NCBI RefSeq assembly: GCF_003752505.1
Contig: NZ_RKHO01000001.1
Location: 992,001 to 1,056,000 of the forward strand
Source of the DNA: Nocardioides aurantiacus
Lineage (GTDB): Bacteria > Actinomycetota > Actinomycetes > Propionibacteriales > Nocardioidaceae
Length of the DNA stretch: 64,000 bases
Direction: 5' to 3'
The translations under genes were made by a program, and so were the position numbers. Shown piece by piece: positions 8,604-16,379 of the stretch. Every line of letters starts with the position of its first letter. Position 1 is the first letter of the stretch. Under the pieces are notes generated by a model, which saw only the letters and a list, made by a program, of their open reading frames with translations, searched no databases and was not told the DNA's origin.

Positions 8604-9453
8604 CGGCGAGGGTCCGTTCGACGCGGCGGAAGAAGATCGTGCCCGACGCCAGCAGGGCTGCGGCGACCCCGACGGAGATGAGCAGGGCCGCCCAGGGGTC
8701 GGTGGCGGTGCCCAGCATGGCCCAGCGGAACCCCTCGACCACCCCGACCATCGGGTTGAGGGAGTAGAGCCACTGCCAGGACCCGCTGAGCAGGGTCGCG
8801 GGGTAGGCGACGGGCGTGGCGAAGAGCCCGAACTGCACGAGGAACGGCACGAGGTGCCGCACGTCGCGGTAGAGGGCCATCGCCGCCGAGAGCCAGAGCG
8901 AGGCACCGAGGGCCACGGTGAACGCCAGCAGCGCGACCGGGATCGCCAGGAACATCCGCCACCCGCCGCCGACGCCGAAGAAGGCCATCGCCACCAGGAG
9001 CACGCCGGTCGCGATCAGGAAGTCCACGAAGCTGGCGATCATCGAGGCGATCGGGACCGAGAGGCGGGGGAAGTAGACCTTGCTGACCAGGTCGGTGTTG
9101 GACACCAGGCTGGCGGAGGCGGTGCTGACCGAGGTGGAGAAGAAGTTCCAGACCACGAGGCCCGCCAGGGCGAACACGGCGTACGGCACGCCGTCCGAGG
9201 GGACCTTGACCAGCCGTCCGAAGACGAGGGTGAAGACGACGGCCGTGGCGACCGGCTGCAGGACGGCCCACGTCGCGCCCAGGACGGTCTGCTTGTAGCG
9301 GACCTTGATGTCTCGCTGGGCGAGGAAGCCCAGCAGCTCGCGGTACTCCCACAGCTGCCCGAGGCGCAGCGCCGTCCAGCCGCGCGTCGGCTCGATCCTG
9401 ATGGTGCGTGGCGCCTCGTCCGGCGCTGGCGGGCTGGACGGGGGGCTCGGCAC
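8593..9453 (-). CDS. Polysaccharide ABC exporter permease (Wzm/TagG-like, ABC-2 type)
   Basis: A membrane subunit with six hydrophobic segments and the ABC-2 motif region QRDIKVRYKQTVLGATWAVLQP near the N-terminus, where the amphipathic coupling helix lies. With the downstream ATPase it exports polysaccharide across the membrane. The GTG at 9451-9453 is preferred: a -10-like TACCCT (minus strand, 9461-9466) ends 7 nt before it, implying a leaderless mRNA, and gives 286 residues. A longer frame starting at 9516 gives 307 residues, but those extra codons cover the promoter and a palindrome. The next gene is divergent. Confidence 0.9.
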   Translation of the reverse strand: MPSPPSSPPAPDEAPRTIRIEPTRGWTALRLGQLWEYRELLGFLAQRDIKVRYKQTVLGATWAVLQPVATAVVFTLVFGRLVKVPSDGVPYAVFALAGLVVWNFFSTSVSTASASLVSNTDLVSKVYFPRLSVPIASMIASFVDFLIATGVLLVAMAFFGVGGGWRMFLAIPVALLAFTVALGASLWLSAAMALYRDVRHLVPFLVQFGLFATPVAYPATLLSGSWQWLYSLNPMVGVVEGFRWAMLGTATDPWAALLISVGVAAALLASGTIFFRRVERTLADVI

Positions 9454-9458
9454 GAGCG

Positions 9459-9467
9459 TTAGGGTAA
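9459..9467. promoter_or_regulatory. Bidirectional -10 element between permease and GT2 genes
   Basis: The sequence GTTAGGGTAAC around these positions reads TAGGGT on the plus strand (9460-9465) and TACCCT on the minus strand (9461-9466). Both fit the TANNNT -10 consensus, so one symmetric element may serve both directions. Confidence 0.55.
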
Positions 9468-9496
9468 CGTCCGCGCAGGTGGGGGACCTACCGAAC

Positions 9497-9516
9497 GTGC
9501 GGTCCGCAGACCGCAC
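9497..9516. promoter_or_regulatory. Perfect palindrome at the start of the GT2 gene
   Basis: GTGCGGTCCGCAGACCGCAC has perfect 8-bp arms and a 4-nt centre. It could be an operator, or a hairpin at the 5' end of the GT2 mRNA that affects initiation. It also overlaps the first candidate GTG of that gene. Confidence 0.5.
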
Positions 9517-10534
9517 CTGGCCGGTGCTGGCTCCCGAGCCGGAGGTCCAGCCCGAGCCGCTGCGGATCGCCCCGTCGATGTCGGTGGTCGTCGCCGCCTA
9601 CCAGGCGGAGCGCACGCTCGCCGCCGCCCTCGACTCGGCCCTGGCGCAGACCCTCCCGCCCCTCGAGGTCGTCGTCTGCGACGACGGCTCCACCGACGAC
9701 ACGGCCGCGGTGCTGGAGCGGTACGCCGGCCGGGTGCTCGTCGTGCGGCAGGACAACGGGGGCGAGGCGGCGGCGAAGAACGCGGCGGTGGAGGCGGCGT
9801 CAGGCGACTTCGTGGTGGTCCTGGACGCCGACGACGTCTTCGAGGCCGAGCGGCTCGAGGCGCTCACCTGGTTGGCCGTACGACGACCCGACCTCGACGT
9901 CCTCACGACGGACGCGGTCGTCGAGGCCGACGGTCGGGAGGTGCGGCGGGCGTACCACCCGGGATGGACCTTCCCGGTGGAGGACCAGCGGGCCGAGATC
10001 CTCTCGCGCAACTTCGTGCTGGGTCTGGCGGCGGTGCGCCGGGAGCGCTGGCTCGAGGTCGGCGGGTTCGACCGGTCGCTGAGCCGTGCCACCGACTGGG
10101 ACTTCTGGCTGCGGCTCGTGCTCGGCGGTTCCCGGGTGGGGCTGGTGGACGCGCCGCTCGCCCGCTACCAGCTCGCGACCGGGACCCTCAGCTCGGACCG
10201 GATCGGCGTCGTCCGCGCCCGCGTCGTCGTGCTCGAGCGGGCGGACGCCCGTGACGACCTGGCACCGCACGAGCGTGCCGTGGTGGGGGCGGCCCTGCGG
10301 CGCGAGCGCCTCGACCTCACCGTGCGCTCGGCCGTCGCGTCGCTCTCGGGTTCCCCTGCCGCCGCGCGCCGCGCCCACCTCCGACTGGCCGTCCACCCCG
10401 GACTGAGCCCCGGGGGCCGCGTCCGGGCAGTGGTCGGCGTGGTGGCTCCGGCGCGGCTGGCCGCCCGTCGTCGGCGGCGTGGCGACGGCCGGGTCGAGAT
10501 CGGCTCGGGGCTGTGGGTTCAGCCGCTCGACTGA
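9497..10534 (+). CDS. Family 2 glycosyltransferase (GT-A fold)
   Basis: A 345-residue GT2 enzyme. The Rossmann part starts SVVVAAYQAERTLAAALDSAL, then VVCDDGSTDDT, NNG-type and FVVVLDADDVF (the DXD metal/nucleotide motif). It is probably an inverting transferase acting on the exported glycan. The start is uncertain: GTG 9497 has GGGGGA upstream, GTG 9479 is nearer the -10 at 9460, and ATG 9578 begins exactly at the fold (318 residues). It is closely related in layout to the GT2 gene at 12.6-13.6 kb, suggesting duplication. The 3' end overlaps the convergent deacetylase gene by 16 bp. Confidence 0.88.
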   Translation: MRSADRTWPVLAPEPEVQPEPLRIAPSMSVVVAAYQAERTLAAALDSALAQTLPPLEVVVCDDGSTDDTAAVLERYAGRVLVVRQDNGGEAAAKNAAVEAASGDFVVVLDADDVFEAERLEALTWLAVRRPDLDVLTTDAVVEADGREVRRAYHPGWTFPVEDQRAEILSRNFVLGLAAVRRERWLEVGGFDRSLSRATDWDFWLRLVLGGSRVGLVDAPLARYQLATGTLSSDRIGVVRARVVVLERADARDDLAPHERAVVGAALRRERLDLTVRSAVASLSGSPAAARRAHLRLAVHPGLSPGGRVRAVVGVVAPARLAARRRRRGDGRVEIGSGLWVQPLD

Positions 10535-11805
10535 GCGCGGCGCCGCTCCCACGTCGCCCGTAGCCGTCGCTCCCAGCGGGAAGGCGGTGACTGGGCCGTG
10601 AGCATCTTCCAGGTCAGGCTCGCGGCGTCGTCCCACAGCTTGGGTTCGACGCGGCGCAGGCACCACCGGTCGGTCCCGGCGCCGTTGCGGCCCTGGCGGG
10701 TGGTGTAGGCCAGGTCGTAGCCCGCGTCGCGCGCCGCGTCCCGCACCGCCCGGTCGTGGCCGCCGTGGGGATAGGCGAGCGCGCCGGGGACGACGCCGAG
10801 GTGTGCGGCGATCTCGTCCCGGGAGCCCTGCAGCTCCTCGCGCACCGTGGCGTGGTCCTGCTCGTCGAGCCTGACGTGGTGGCGGGCGTGGCTGCCCACC
10901 TGCGCGCCGCCGGCCACGGCCGCCGCCACGTCCGGCCAGTCGGCGACCGGTTCGTCGCCCATCCAGTACGACGTGCCGCCCGCGGCCGCGGTGACGACGA
11001 ACAGCTGCGGGTGGTGCCGCCCGTGGCGCTGCAGCTCGGTCACCGCCTCGGCGAACCCGTCGTCGGCGGTCACGACGTAGCAGCGGCGCGGGAGCACCGC
11101 GTCGGGATCGGTGTGGAACCGCACGAGGTCGTCGTGGCTCAGGGCGTGCCACCTCAGCAGGCGCAGCACCCGCAGGTGGCGGCGCAGTGCGCGGGGCTCG
11201 ACGTCCATCCGCTCCTGGCCGGGCGAGCCCAGCCCGGTGAGACGGTGGTAGCACAGGACGACGTACGAGCTCGAGGTGAGTCGTCTCCACTCGCGGCCCG
11301 TGGCCGAGCGTCGTACGCCGGACCAGAAGGCGACGTCCGCAGCGAGCCCCACCGGCATGAGCGACGCGAGCCGCGACCACGGGAGCGCGGCCCGCCGAGC
11401 CCACCGGGCGCGCCACCCCGCGGCGTACCAGGACCCGATCTGCAGGTGGGGGAGCAGCTCCGGCTCGGCCCGGACGACCGCCACCGAGCCCTCACCCCGA
11501 CGTCGGGACAGGGCGACGAGCTCGCGCCTGGTGCGGACGACGTCGGAGCGTCGGTGCTCCTCCGGAGCCCGTCCCGCGGCGAGCTGACGAGCCACGGCGG
11601 CCTCGGCCTCGGCCAGCTCCTCCGGGGCGGCCGCGCGACCGTCGAGCCCGACGACGACGTGGTGCCACGGGCCGACCACGGAGCGCAGCTGGCCGAGCAG
11701 GTGGTCGTCACCGGCGAGCCACTGCGCGACGCGGCTCCCGCCCGATCCGTCCACGACCTCGGCCACCGGCGTCGGTGGGGGAGCTGGTGCTGGGCTCCCG
11801 GGCAT
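10519..11805 (-). CDS. Polysaccharide deacetylase family protein with long N-terminal extension
   Basis: A 428-residue protein. The C-terminal ~190 residues form a NodB/CE4-type domain: SYVVLCYHR begins it, TADDGF supplies the catalytic and metal Asp (D248, D249), and H306-A-R-H-H310 matches the HxxxH metal motif. AYPHGGHD is the usual later motif. Such enzymes remove N-acetyl or related groups from amino sugars. The N-terminal ~190 residues are unfamiliar, Trp/Arg-rich and end just before the catalytic barrel. No signal peptide is evident, so it may act on cytoplasmic intermediates. ATG 11805 follows a TACACT -10 (minus strand) by 8 nt. The gene is divergent from the methyltransferase, 55 bp away. 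Confidence 0.85.
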   Translation of the reverse strand: MPGSPAPAPPPTPVAEVVDGSGGSRVAQWLAGDDHLLGQLRSVVGPWHHVVVGLDGRAAAPEELAEAEAAVARQLAAGRAPEEHRRSDVVRTRRELVALSRRRGEGSVAVVRAEPELLPHLQIGSWYAAGWRARWARRAALPWSRLASLMPVGLAADVAFWSGVRRSATGREWRRLTSSSYVVLCYHRLTGLGSPGQERMDVEPRALRRHLRVLRLLRWHALSHDDLVRFHTDPDAVLPRRCYVVTADDGFAEAVTELQRHGRHHPQLFVVTAAAGGTSYWMGDEPVADWPDVAAAVAGGAQVGSHARHHVRLDEQDHATVREELQGSRDEIAAHLGVVPGALAYPHGGHDRAVRDAARDAGYDLAYTTRQGRNGAGTDRWCLRRVEPKLWDDAASLTWKMLTAQSPPSRWERRLRATWERRRAQSSG

Positions 11806-11832
11806 GGTCGGGGAGTGTAACCAGCACCCGAG

Positions 11833-11851
11833 CCTGCCGGGATGCGGCAGG
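11833..11851. promoter_or_regulatory. Perfect palindrome between deacetylase and methyltransferase genes
   Basis: CCTGCCGGGATGCGGCAGG has 7-bp arms and a 5-nt centre, and overlaps the proposed CAGGAT -10 of the methyltransferase gene. A repressor bound here could block that gene and the divergent deacetylase gene. Confidence 0.5.
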
Positions 11852-11860
11852 ATGCGTCGT

Positions 11861-12619
11861 GTGCCACGGCCCCCACTCTCCGAGCTGAGGGTCCGTCTGT
11901 CCCGCCAGCTGCGCAACCTGCCGCCCGGCCGCCGTCTCCGCCTGCGGCTGGCCGTCGACGTGGTCGAGGAGCTCGTCGGCGACCGTGACGACGTCCGGCT
12001 GCTCGACGCGGGCAGCGAGGAGGGCCTGCTGTGCCTGGAGCTGGCCCGGCGCCATCCCCGGTGGACCCTGGTGGGCGTGGACATCAGCCACCGGCCGCTG
12101 GTCCGGGGCAGCGCGTGGTCGAGGGAGGAGCACCTGGGCGTCAGCTACGTGCAGGCAGACCTCCAGCGTCCCCTCGGCGAGGAGCTGTACGACGTGGTGG
12201 CGAGCCTCGAGTCGCTCGTCGAGGTGCCCGACGACCGCGAGGCCATGCGGTCCATCGTCGCCGCCCTGAAGGTCGGAGGCCTCGTGGTGGCGCAGGTCCC
12301 GACCCACGACTGGACGCCGGTGCTGTCGGGCGCCGAGCGCACGTGGCGGCGGGAGGCGCGCCACGGCTACGACCGGGCCGACCTGGTGAGCATGTTCGAG
12401 GGCCTGGGCCTGGACGTGCTCGAGGTCCGACCCACGTTCCGGCGCACCACCGCCCTGGCCCAGGACGTCCGCGACCGGCTCAAGCACCGCGGTCGCGTGG
12501 TCCGGCTCGGCCTGCTGCCGCTCTCCGCCGCCGCGGTCGGGCTCGAACGCCACGGGCTCGCGTGGGGCCCGCCGCGGGCCCTGTTCGTGGTGGCGGTCAA
12601 GCGACCGAGCGGTCGGTAG
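11861..12619 (+). CDS. Class I SAM-dependent methyltransferase
   Basis: A 252-residue Rossmann methyltransferase. Motif I is VRLLDAGSEEGLLCLELA (acidic D49; the usual GxGxG is degenerate, G-S-E-E-G), followed by WTLVGVDIS for the ribose-binding Asp and LYDVVASLESLVEVPDD for motif IV. It probably methylates a sugar or chain end of the glycan made by the surrounding genes. The GTG at 11861 is chosen because CAGGAT (11848-11853) ends 7 nt before it; ATG 11852 would put the start inside that -10. It is convergent with the GT2 gene, overlapping by 23 bp. A role in O-methylation is inferred from context. Confidence 0.82.
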   Translation: MPRPPLSELRVRLSRQLRNLPPGRRLRLRLAVDVVEELVGDRDDVRLLDAGSEEGLLCLELARRHPRWTLVGVDISHRPLVRGSAWSREEHLGVSYVQADLQRPLGEELYDVVASLESLVEVPDDREAMRSIVAALKVGGLVVAQVPTHDWTPVLSGAERTWRREARHGYDRADLVSMFEGLGLDVLEVRPTFRRTTALAQDVRDRLKHRGRVVRLGLLPLSAAAVGLERHGLAWGPPRALFVVAVKRPSGR

Positions 12620-13622
12620 CCGCCCGGCCCCGTCGCTCGGCCTTGCGGCGTACGCGACGCCCCACGACCCCCGGCGCCAGGACCGCTGCCGCGGCGAGCG
12701 CCCGCCGCCGACGGCCCGCCCCGCTCGCGATGGCGAGCTCCAGGTTGGCCCGGCGCCGGCCGCGCCCGCCCTCGATCAGGAGCTTCTCGGCCCGCGCGTC
12801 GAGGCCGCGCACGCGGTAGAGCCGGCGGGCGTCGTGCAGCGCCGCGGTCTGCCGCTCCGACAGCCGGTGGGTCCGCTCGGCACGGTCCAGCAGCTCGACC
12901 CGGGCCGTCATGGACTCCCACCGGTCGGCCGAGAGGCTGCTGTCGTGGACGGCGTAGTCGGCCAGCGGCTCGAGCACGCAACCGGCCCGGACACCCGAGA
13001 GCAGCAGCCGCAGCTGCAGGTCCCAGTCGTAGCCACGGGCGAGGTCCTCGGCGAAGCCGCCTGCTCGCTCCCACGCCGAGCGGCGTACCGCCACGTGGGC
13101 GAAGAAGTAGGTGCGGCGCAGGATCTCGACGTCCTGCTCCACCGTCGCGAAGTCGTTGGCCGCGTAGAACGTCCCCCGTCTCGCTCCGTCCACCACGAAC
13201 CACGCGTCGGTGGTGAGGAGGTCCAGGTCGGGTCGTGCCTGGGCCAGGTCGCCGAGGCGCTCGAGTCGGCGCGGGTCCCAGGTGTCGTCGGCGTCGAGGA
13301 TCACCAGGAAGTCCCCCCGGGCCTCGCGGGCGACGTCGTTGCTGGCGCTCGCGGCACCCCGGTGCGGCAACCTGGACAGGCGCACCCGGTCGCCGAAGGG
13401 GGCCAGTGCGCCTGCGATGTCGTCCGACGACCCGTCGTCGCCGACCAGGATCTCCAGCGGCGGCTCGGTCTGGGCGAGCGCCGACCCCACCGCGGCGCCG
13501 ATCTCGTGCGCCGCGTCGTACGCCGCCACGACCACGGAGAAGGTCGGCCGCGGCCCGGGCGCCATCGACGGGGGTGACTCGGGCGCCGCGAAGGCGGGGT
13601 CGGGACGCGGCGGTGAGGTCAC
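12597..13622 (-). CDS. Family 2 glycosyltransferase (GT-A fold)
   Basis: A 341-residue GT2 enzyme. SVVVAAYDAAHEIGAAVGSALAQT is followed by LVGDDGSSDD and FLVILDADDTWDP (DXD), then GGFAEDLARGYDWDLQLRLL, the acceptor-side ED-like region. It resembles the GT2 at 9.5-10.5 kb over its whole length, so the two are probable paralogues. The GTG at 13620-13622 is chosen because CAGAAT on the minus strand (13630-13635) ends 7 nt before it. The frame is open much further upstream but that region overlaps the divergent gene. The very basic C-terminus may associate with the membrane. Confidence 0.87.
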   Translation of the reverse strand: MTSPPRPDPAFAAPESPPSMAPGPRPTFSVVVAAYDAAHEIGAAVGSALAQTEPPLEILVGDDGSSDDIAGALAPFGDRVRLSRLPHRGAASASNDVAREARGDFLVILDADDTWDPRRLERLGDLAQARPDLDLLTTDAWFVVDGARRGTFYAANDFATVEQDVEILRRTYFFAHVAVRRSAWERAGGFAEDLARGYDWDLQLRLLLSGVRAGCVLEPLADYAVHDSSLSADRWESMTARVELLDRAERTHRLSERQTAALHDARRLYRVRGLDARAEKLLIEGGRGRRRANLELAIASGAGRRRRALAAAAVLAPGVVGRRVRRKAERRGRAATDRSVA

Positions 13623-13660
13623 CGTCGGGATTCTGGCACCGGCGGGCGTCCACCGCCCAC

Positions 13661-13666
13661 TAGTCT
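13661..13666 (+). promoter_or_regulatory. -10 element of the GT2-deacetylase fusion gene
   Basis: TAGTCT ends 7 nt before the GTG start, placing the transcription start on or next to the start codon. Confidence 0.6.
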
Positions 13667-13673
13667 GCGCAAG

Positions 13674-15452
13674 GTGAGCGACGGCGAGCCTGCACACGCG
13701 GTGGTCATCCCGACGTTCCAGCGACGCGAGAGCGTCGTGGCCGCGGTGCAGGCCCTGGCGTCGCAGACCGTCGCGCCGCACGAGGTCGTGGTGGTGGTCG
13801 ACGGGTCGGACGACGGCACCGCCGAGGCGTTGCGCGGGCTCGACACGCCCTTCCCCCTGCAGGTGGTCGAGCAGACCAACGCCGGTGCGTCCCGTGCCCG
13901 CAACCACGGTGCCGAGGTCTCCTCGGCGCCGCTGCTGCTGTTCCTCGACGACGACATGCTGGCCGCCCCCGATCTCCTCGAGGTGCTGCGACGACGGCAC
14001 GCTGCCGGGGCTGACGCCGTCCTCGGGCACATCCCGGTAGCGCCGGCGTCACCGCCCGGGTTCCTGCTGACCGGGCTCGACGAGTGGGCGCAGCGTCGAC
14101 GCGACCGGCTGGCAGCGGAGGGGGCTCGGCTGACGGCCGCCGACCTCCTCACGGGTCAGCTGTCGGTCAGGCGCGCGGTGTTCGAGGAGCTGGGGGGATT
14201 CGACGAGACCTTCACCGCGGGCGGCACCTTCGGCAACGAGGACACCGACTTCGGCCGGCGCCTGTTCGCCGGGCGGCACCGCATCGTCTTCGACGCCGAC
14301 GCGGTGAGCCACCAGCTCTACACCGTGACGCCGCGCGCCTACCTGCGTCAGTGGCACCAGTGTGGCGCCGCCGACGTGGCCTACGTGCGCAAGCACCCGG
14401 ACGACCTGGAGGAGATCTTCGGTGCCAAGCGTCCGGGCACGCGGAGCAACCGCTACGTGATGCGGCCGCTGGCGCGCGTGCCGGTGGTGCGCGACCTCGC
14501 TGCCGCGGGGCTGCGCTCCGTGGCCCTGGCGCTGGCGGCGCGACAGCCCGAGGGGGAGCTGGCCCGCACCGTGTTCTTCAAGGCCCGCAACCTGGAGTAC
14601 TGGCGCGGCGTGGCCGAGGGAGGCGGGATGCCGGTCGCGCGCGGTCTCCGGGTCCTCTGCTACCACGCCGTGGCCGACCTCCGTGCCGCTCCGCCGCTCA
14701 GGCAGTACGGCGTGCCGCCGGCGCTGCTGCGGTCGCAGCTGCGGGTGCTGCGGCGTACCGGACACCGCTTCGTCACCCCGGACGAGGCCGTCCGCGCGCT
14801 CACCGGGGGTGGCGGACTACCGCGCCGCGCGGTGCTGGTGACGTTCGACGACTGCTTCAGCGACCTCGTCTCCGCGGGTCTGCCCGTCCTGCAGGAGGAG
14901 CGCGTGCGGGCCGTGGCCTTCGCGGTCGCGGACCGCGTGGGCGACAGCAACCGCTGGGACCAGGAGATCGGCGCCCCGCCCCTCGCCCTGCTCGACGCTG
15001 GAGGCCTGGCTCGGCTGCAGCACGCAGGCACCGAGATCGGCGCCCACGCCAGCACGCACCGACCCCTCACGAGCGTGTCCCACGACCCGGCCGACCTGCG
15101 GCGCGAGGTCGCGGGCAGCGTCGAGACCCTCGAGCAGCTCGGGCTGCGGCGTCCTCGGATGTTCGCCTACCCCCACGGCGAGAACGACGCCCCGACCCGG
15201 GAGGCCGTGGCCGCGGCGGGGCTGGAGCTCGCGTTCACGGTCACGCCCGGCATCGCCGTGCCTTCGGACGAGCTCACCGCCGTGCCGCGCATCGAGGTGC
15301 TGCGGCGCGATGGTGCCGGGCTCCTGTTCCTGGCCAAGGTCGGGTCCGGCGGACGGTTGCGCATGGACGAGCTGCCAGCGCACGCGCGCAGGGTGCGCCG
15401 GAGGCTGAGCCGGGTGCGGCACCGCCTGCGTCAGGGAGCCCAGACGCGGTAG
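13674..15452 (+). CDS. Fusion: family 2 glycosyltransferase plus polysaccharide deacetylase
   Basis: A 592-residue two-domain protein. Residues ~8-300 are a GT2 domain (VVIPTFQRRESV, VVVDGSDDGT, FLDDDM with D92-D94, and GGTFGNEDTDFGRRL). Residues ~318-560 are a NodB/CE4 deacetylase (RGLRVLCYH, VTFDD with D392-D393, H458-ASTH462, AYPHGEND). The fusion suggests transfer of an N-acetylated sugar and its deacetylation as coupled steps. There is no signal peptide, so the deacetylase half is likely cytoplasmic, unusual for CE4 enzymes. The GTG at 13674 follows TAGTCT (13661-13666) by 7 nt, so the mRNA is probably leaderless. The 3' end overlaps the convergent GT2 gene by 22 bp. Confidence 0.9.
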   Translation: MSDGEPAHAVVIPTFQRRESVVAAVQALASQTVAPHEVVVVVDGSDDGTAEALRGLDTPFPLQVVEQTNAGASRARNHGAEVSSAPLLLFLDDDMLAAPDLLEVLRRRHAAGADAVLGHIPVAPASPPGFLLTGLDEWAQRRRDRLAAEGARLTAADLLTGQLSVRRAVFEELGGFDETFTAGGTFGNEDTDFGRRLFAGRHRIVFDADAVSHQLYTVTPRAYLRQWHQCGAADVAYVRKHPDDLEEIFGAKRPGTRSNRYVMRPLARVPVVRDLAAAGLRSVALALAARQPEGELARTVFFKARNLEYWRGVAEGGGMPVARGLRVLCYHAVADLRAAPPLRQYGVPPALLRSQLRVLRRTGHRFVTPDEAVRALTGGGGLPRRAVLVTFDDCFSDLVSAGLPVLQEERVRAVAFAVADRVGDSNRWDQEIGAPPLALLDAGGLARLQHAGTEIGAHASTHRPLTSVSHDPADLRREVAGSVETLEQLGLRRPRMFAYPHGENDAPTREAVAAAGLELAFTVTPGIAVPSDELTAVPRIEVLRRDGAGLLFLAKVGSGGRLRMDELPAHARRVRRRLSRVRHRLRQGAQTR

Positions 15453-16324
15453 CGCCACGACCCCTGGGCCCGTCCGACGCGCCACCCGAGCCGGGCTGCC
15501 CACTTCATGCGCTCCTGGGAGGACCGCAGCGACGGGAGCAGCGCGAGCAGCGTCATCCCCCATCCCAGCAGGGCCCGCCCGGCCGGCGGCTTGGCCAGTC
15601 CGTGGGTGCGGTAGCGCTGGTACATGTGGACGCTGCCGATCGCGTAGTTGCGCCACTGGCGGAAGCAGCCCGTCCACGTCGTGCGGTGGCGGTAGTGCAC
15701 GAGGGCGTCGGGCACGAGGACGAGCTCCTCGCCCGCCAGCTGGGCGCGGTAGCAGTAGTCGCGGTCCTCGCAGGCGATCTCGACGAAGGGGTCGAACCCG
15801 CCGAGCTCGTGGTGGAGTCCGCGCTGGACGCCCATGGAGGTTCCGAACGTGTAGGGCAGGAACGCAGGATTGGTCTCCAGCAGCCCCGACCGGGGGGTGT
15901 GGATGTCCAGCGACCACGGCTGGTTCAGCTTGCGGTGGTCCAACCGGGCGGCGACGAGGCGGTGCGCGGCCAGTGCTTCGGCCATGGCGCCGAGCGTGCC
16001 GGGCGCCAGCTCGTCGTCGGCGTCGCAGAACACCAGCCGCGAGCCGCGCGCTGCGTCGACACCGGCGTTGCGTACTGCCCCGGGGCCACGTCGGGCCGAG
16101 GCGTCCACGATCGTCAGCGCCGGCAGCTTGTCACGGTAGCCCTCGGCGATCTCGACGCTGCGATCGGTGGACCCGTTGTCCGCGATGACCACTTCCCACG
16201 GCACCCGGCACGTCTGTGCGGCGATCGAGTCCAGCTGGTGGCCCAGGTATGGCTCGACGTCGCGCATGGCGATGACGACGCTGAGGACGACGTCCCCTTC
16301 GTGCAGAATCCGGTCGCCATGCAC
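15431..16324 (-). CDS. Family 2 glycosyltransferase
   Basis: A 297-residue GT2 enzyme. It has SVVIAMRDVEPYLGHQLDSI, VVIADNGSTDRSV, RRGPGAVRNAG and LVFCDADDELA (DXD), then EIACEDRDYCYRA, the catalytic-base region. It ends the polysaccharide cluster. The GTG at 16322-16324 follows TAGGGT on the minus strand (16331-16336) by 6 nt and has no ribosome site, so leaderless translation is likely. Its last 22 bases overlap the convergent fusion gene. Donor and linkage are unknown. Confidence 0.9.
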   Translation of the reverse strand: MHGDRILHEGDVVLSVVIAMRDVEPYLGHQLDSIAAQTCRVPWEVVIADNGSTDRSVEIAEGYRDKLPALTIVDASARRGPGAVRNAGVDAARGSRLVFCDADDELAPGTLGAMAEALAAHRLVAARLDHRKLNQPWSLDIHTPRSGLLETNPAFLPYTFGTSMGVQRGLHHELGGFDPFVEIACEDRDYCYRAQLAGEELVLVPDALVHYRHRTTWTGCFRQWRNYAIGSVHMYQRYRTHGLAKPPAGRALLGWGMTLLALLPSLRSSQERMKWAARLGWRVGRAQGSWRYRVWAP

Positions 16325-16379
16325 GCGGTGACCCTACTCGGCGGGCAGGCGGCCCGTCCCCGTCTTGACCACCCGTCGG

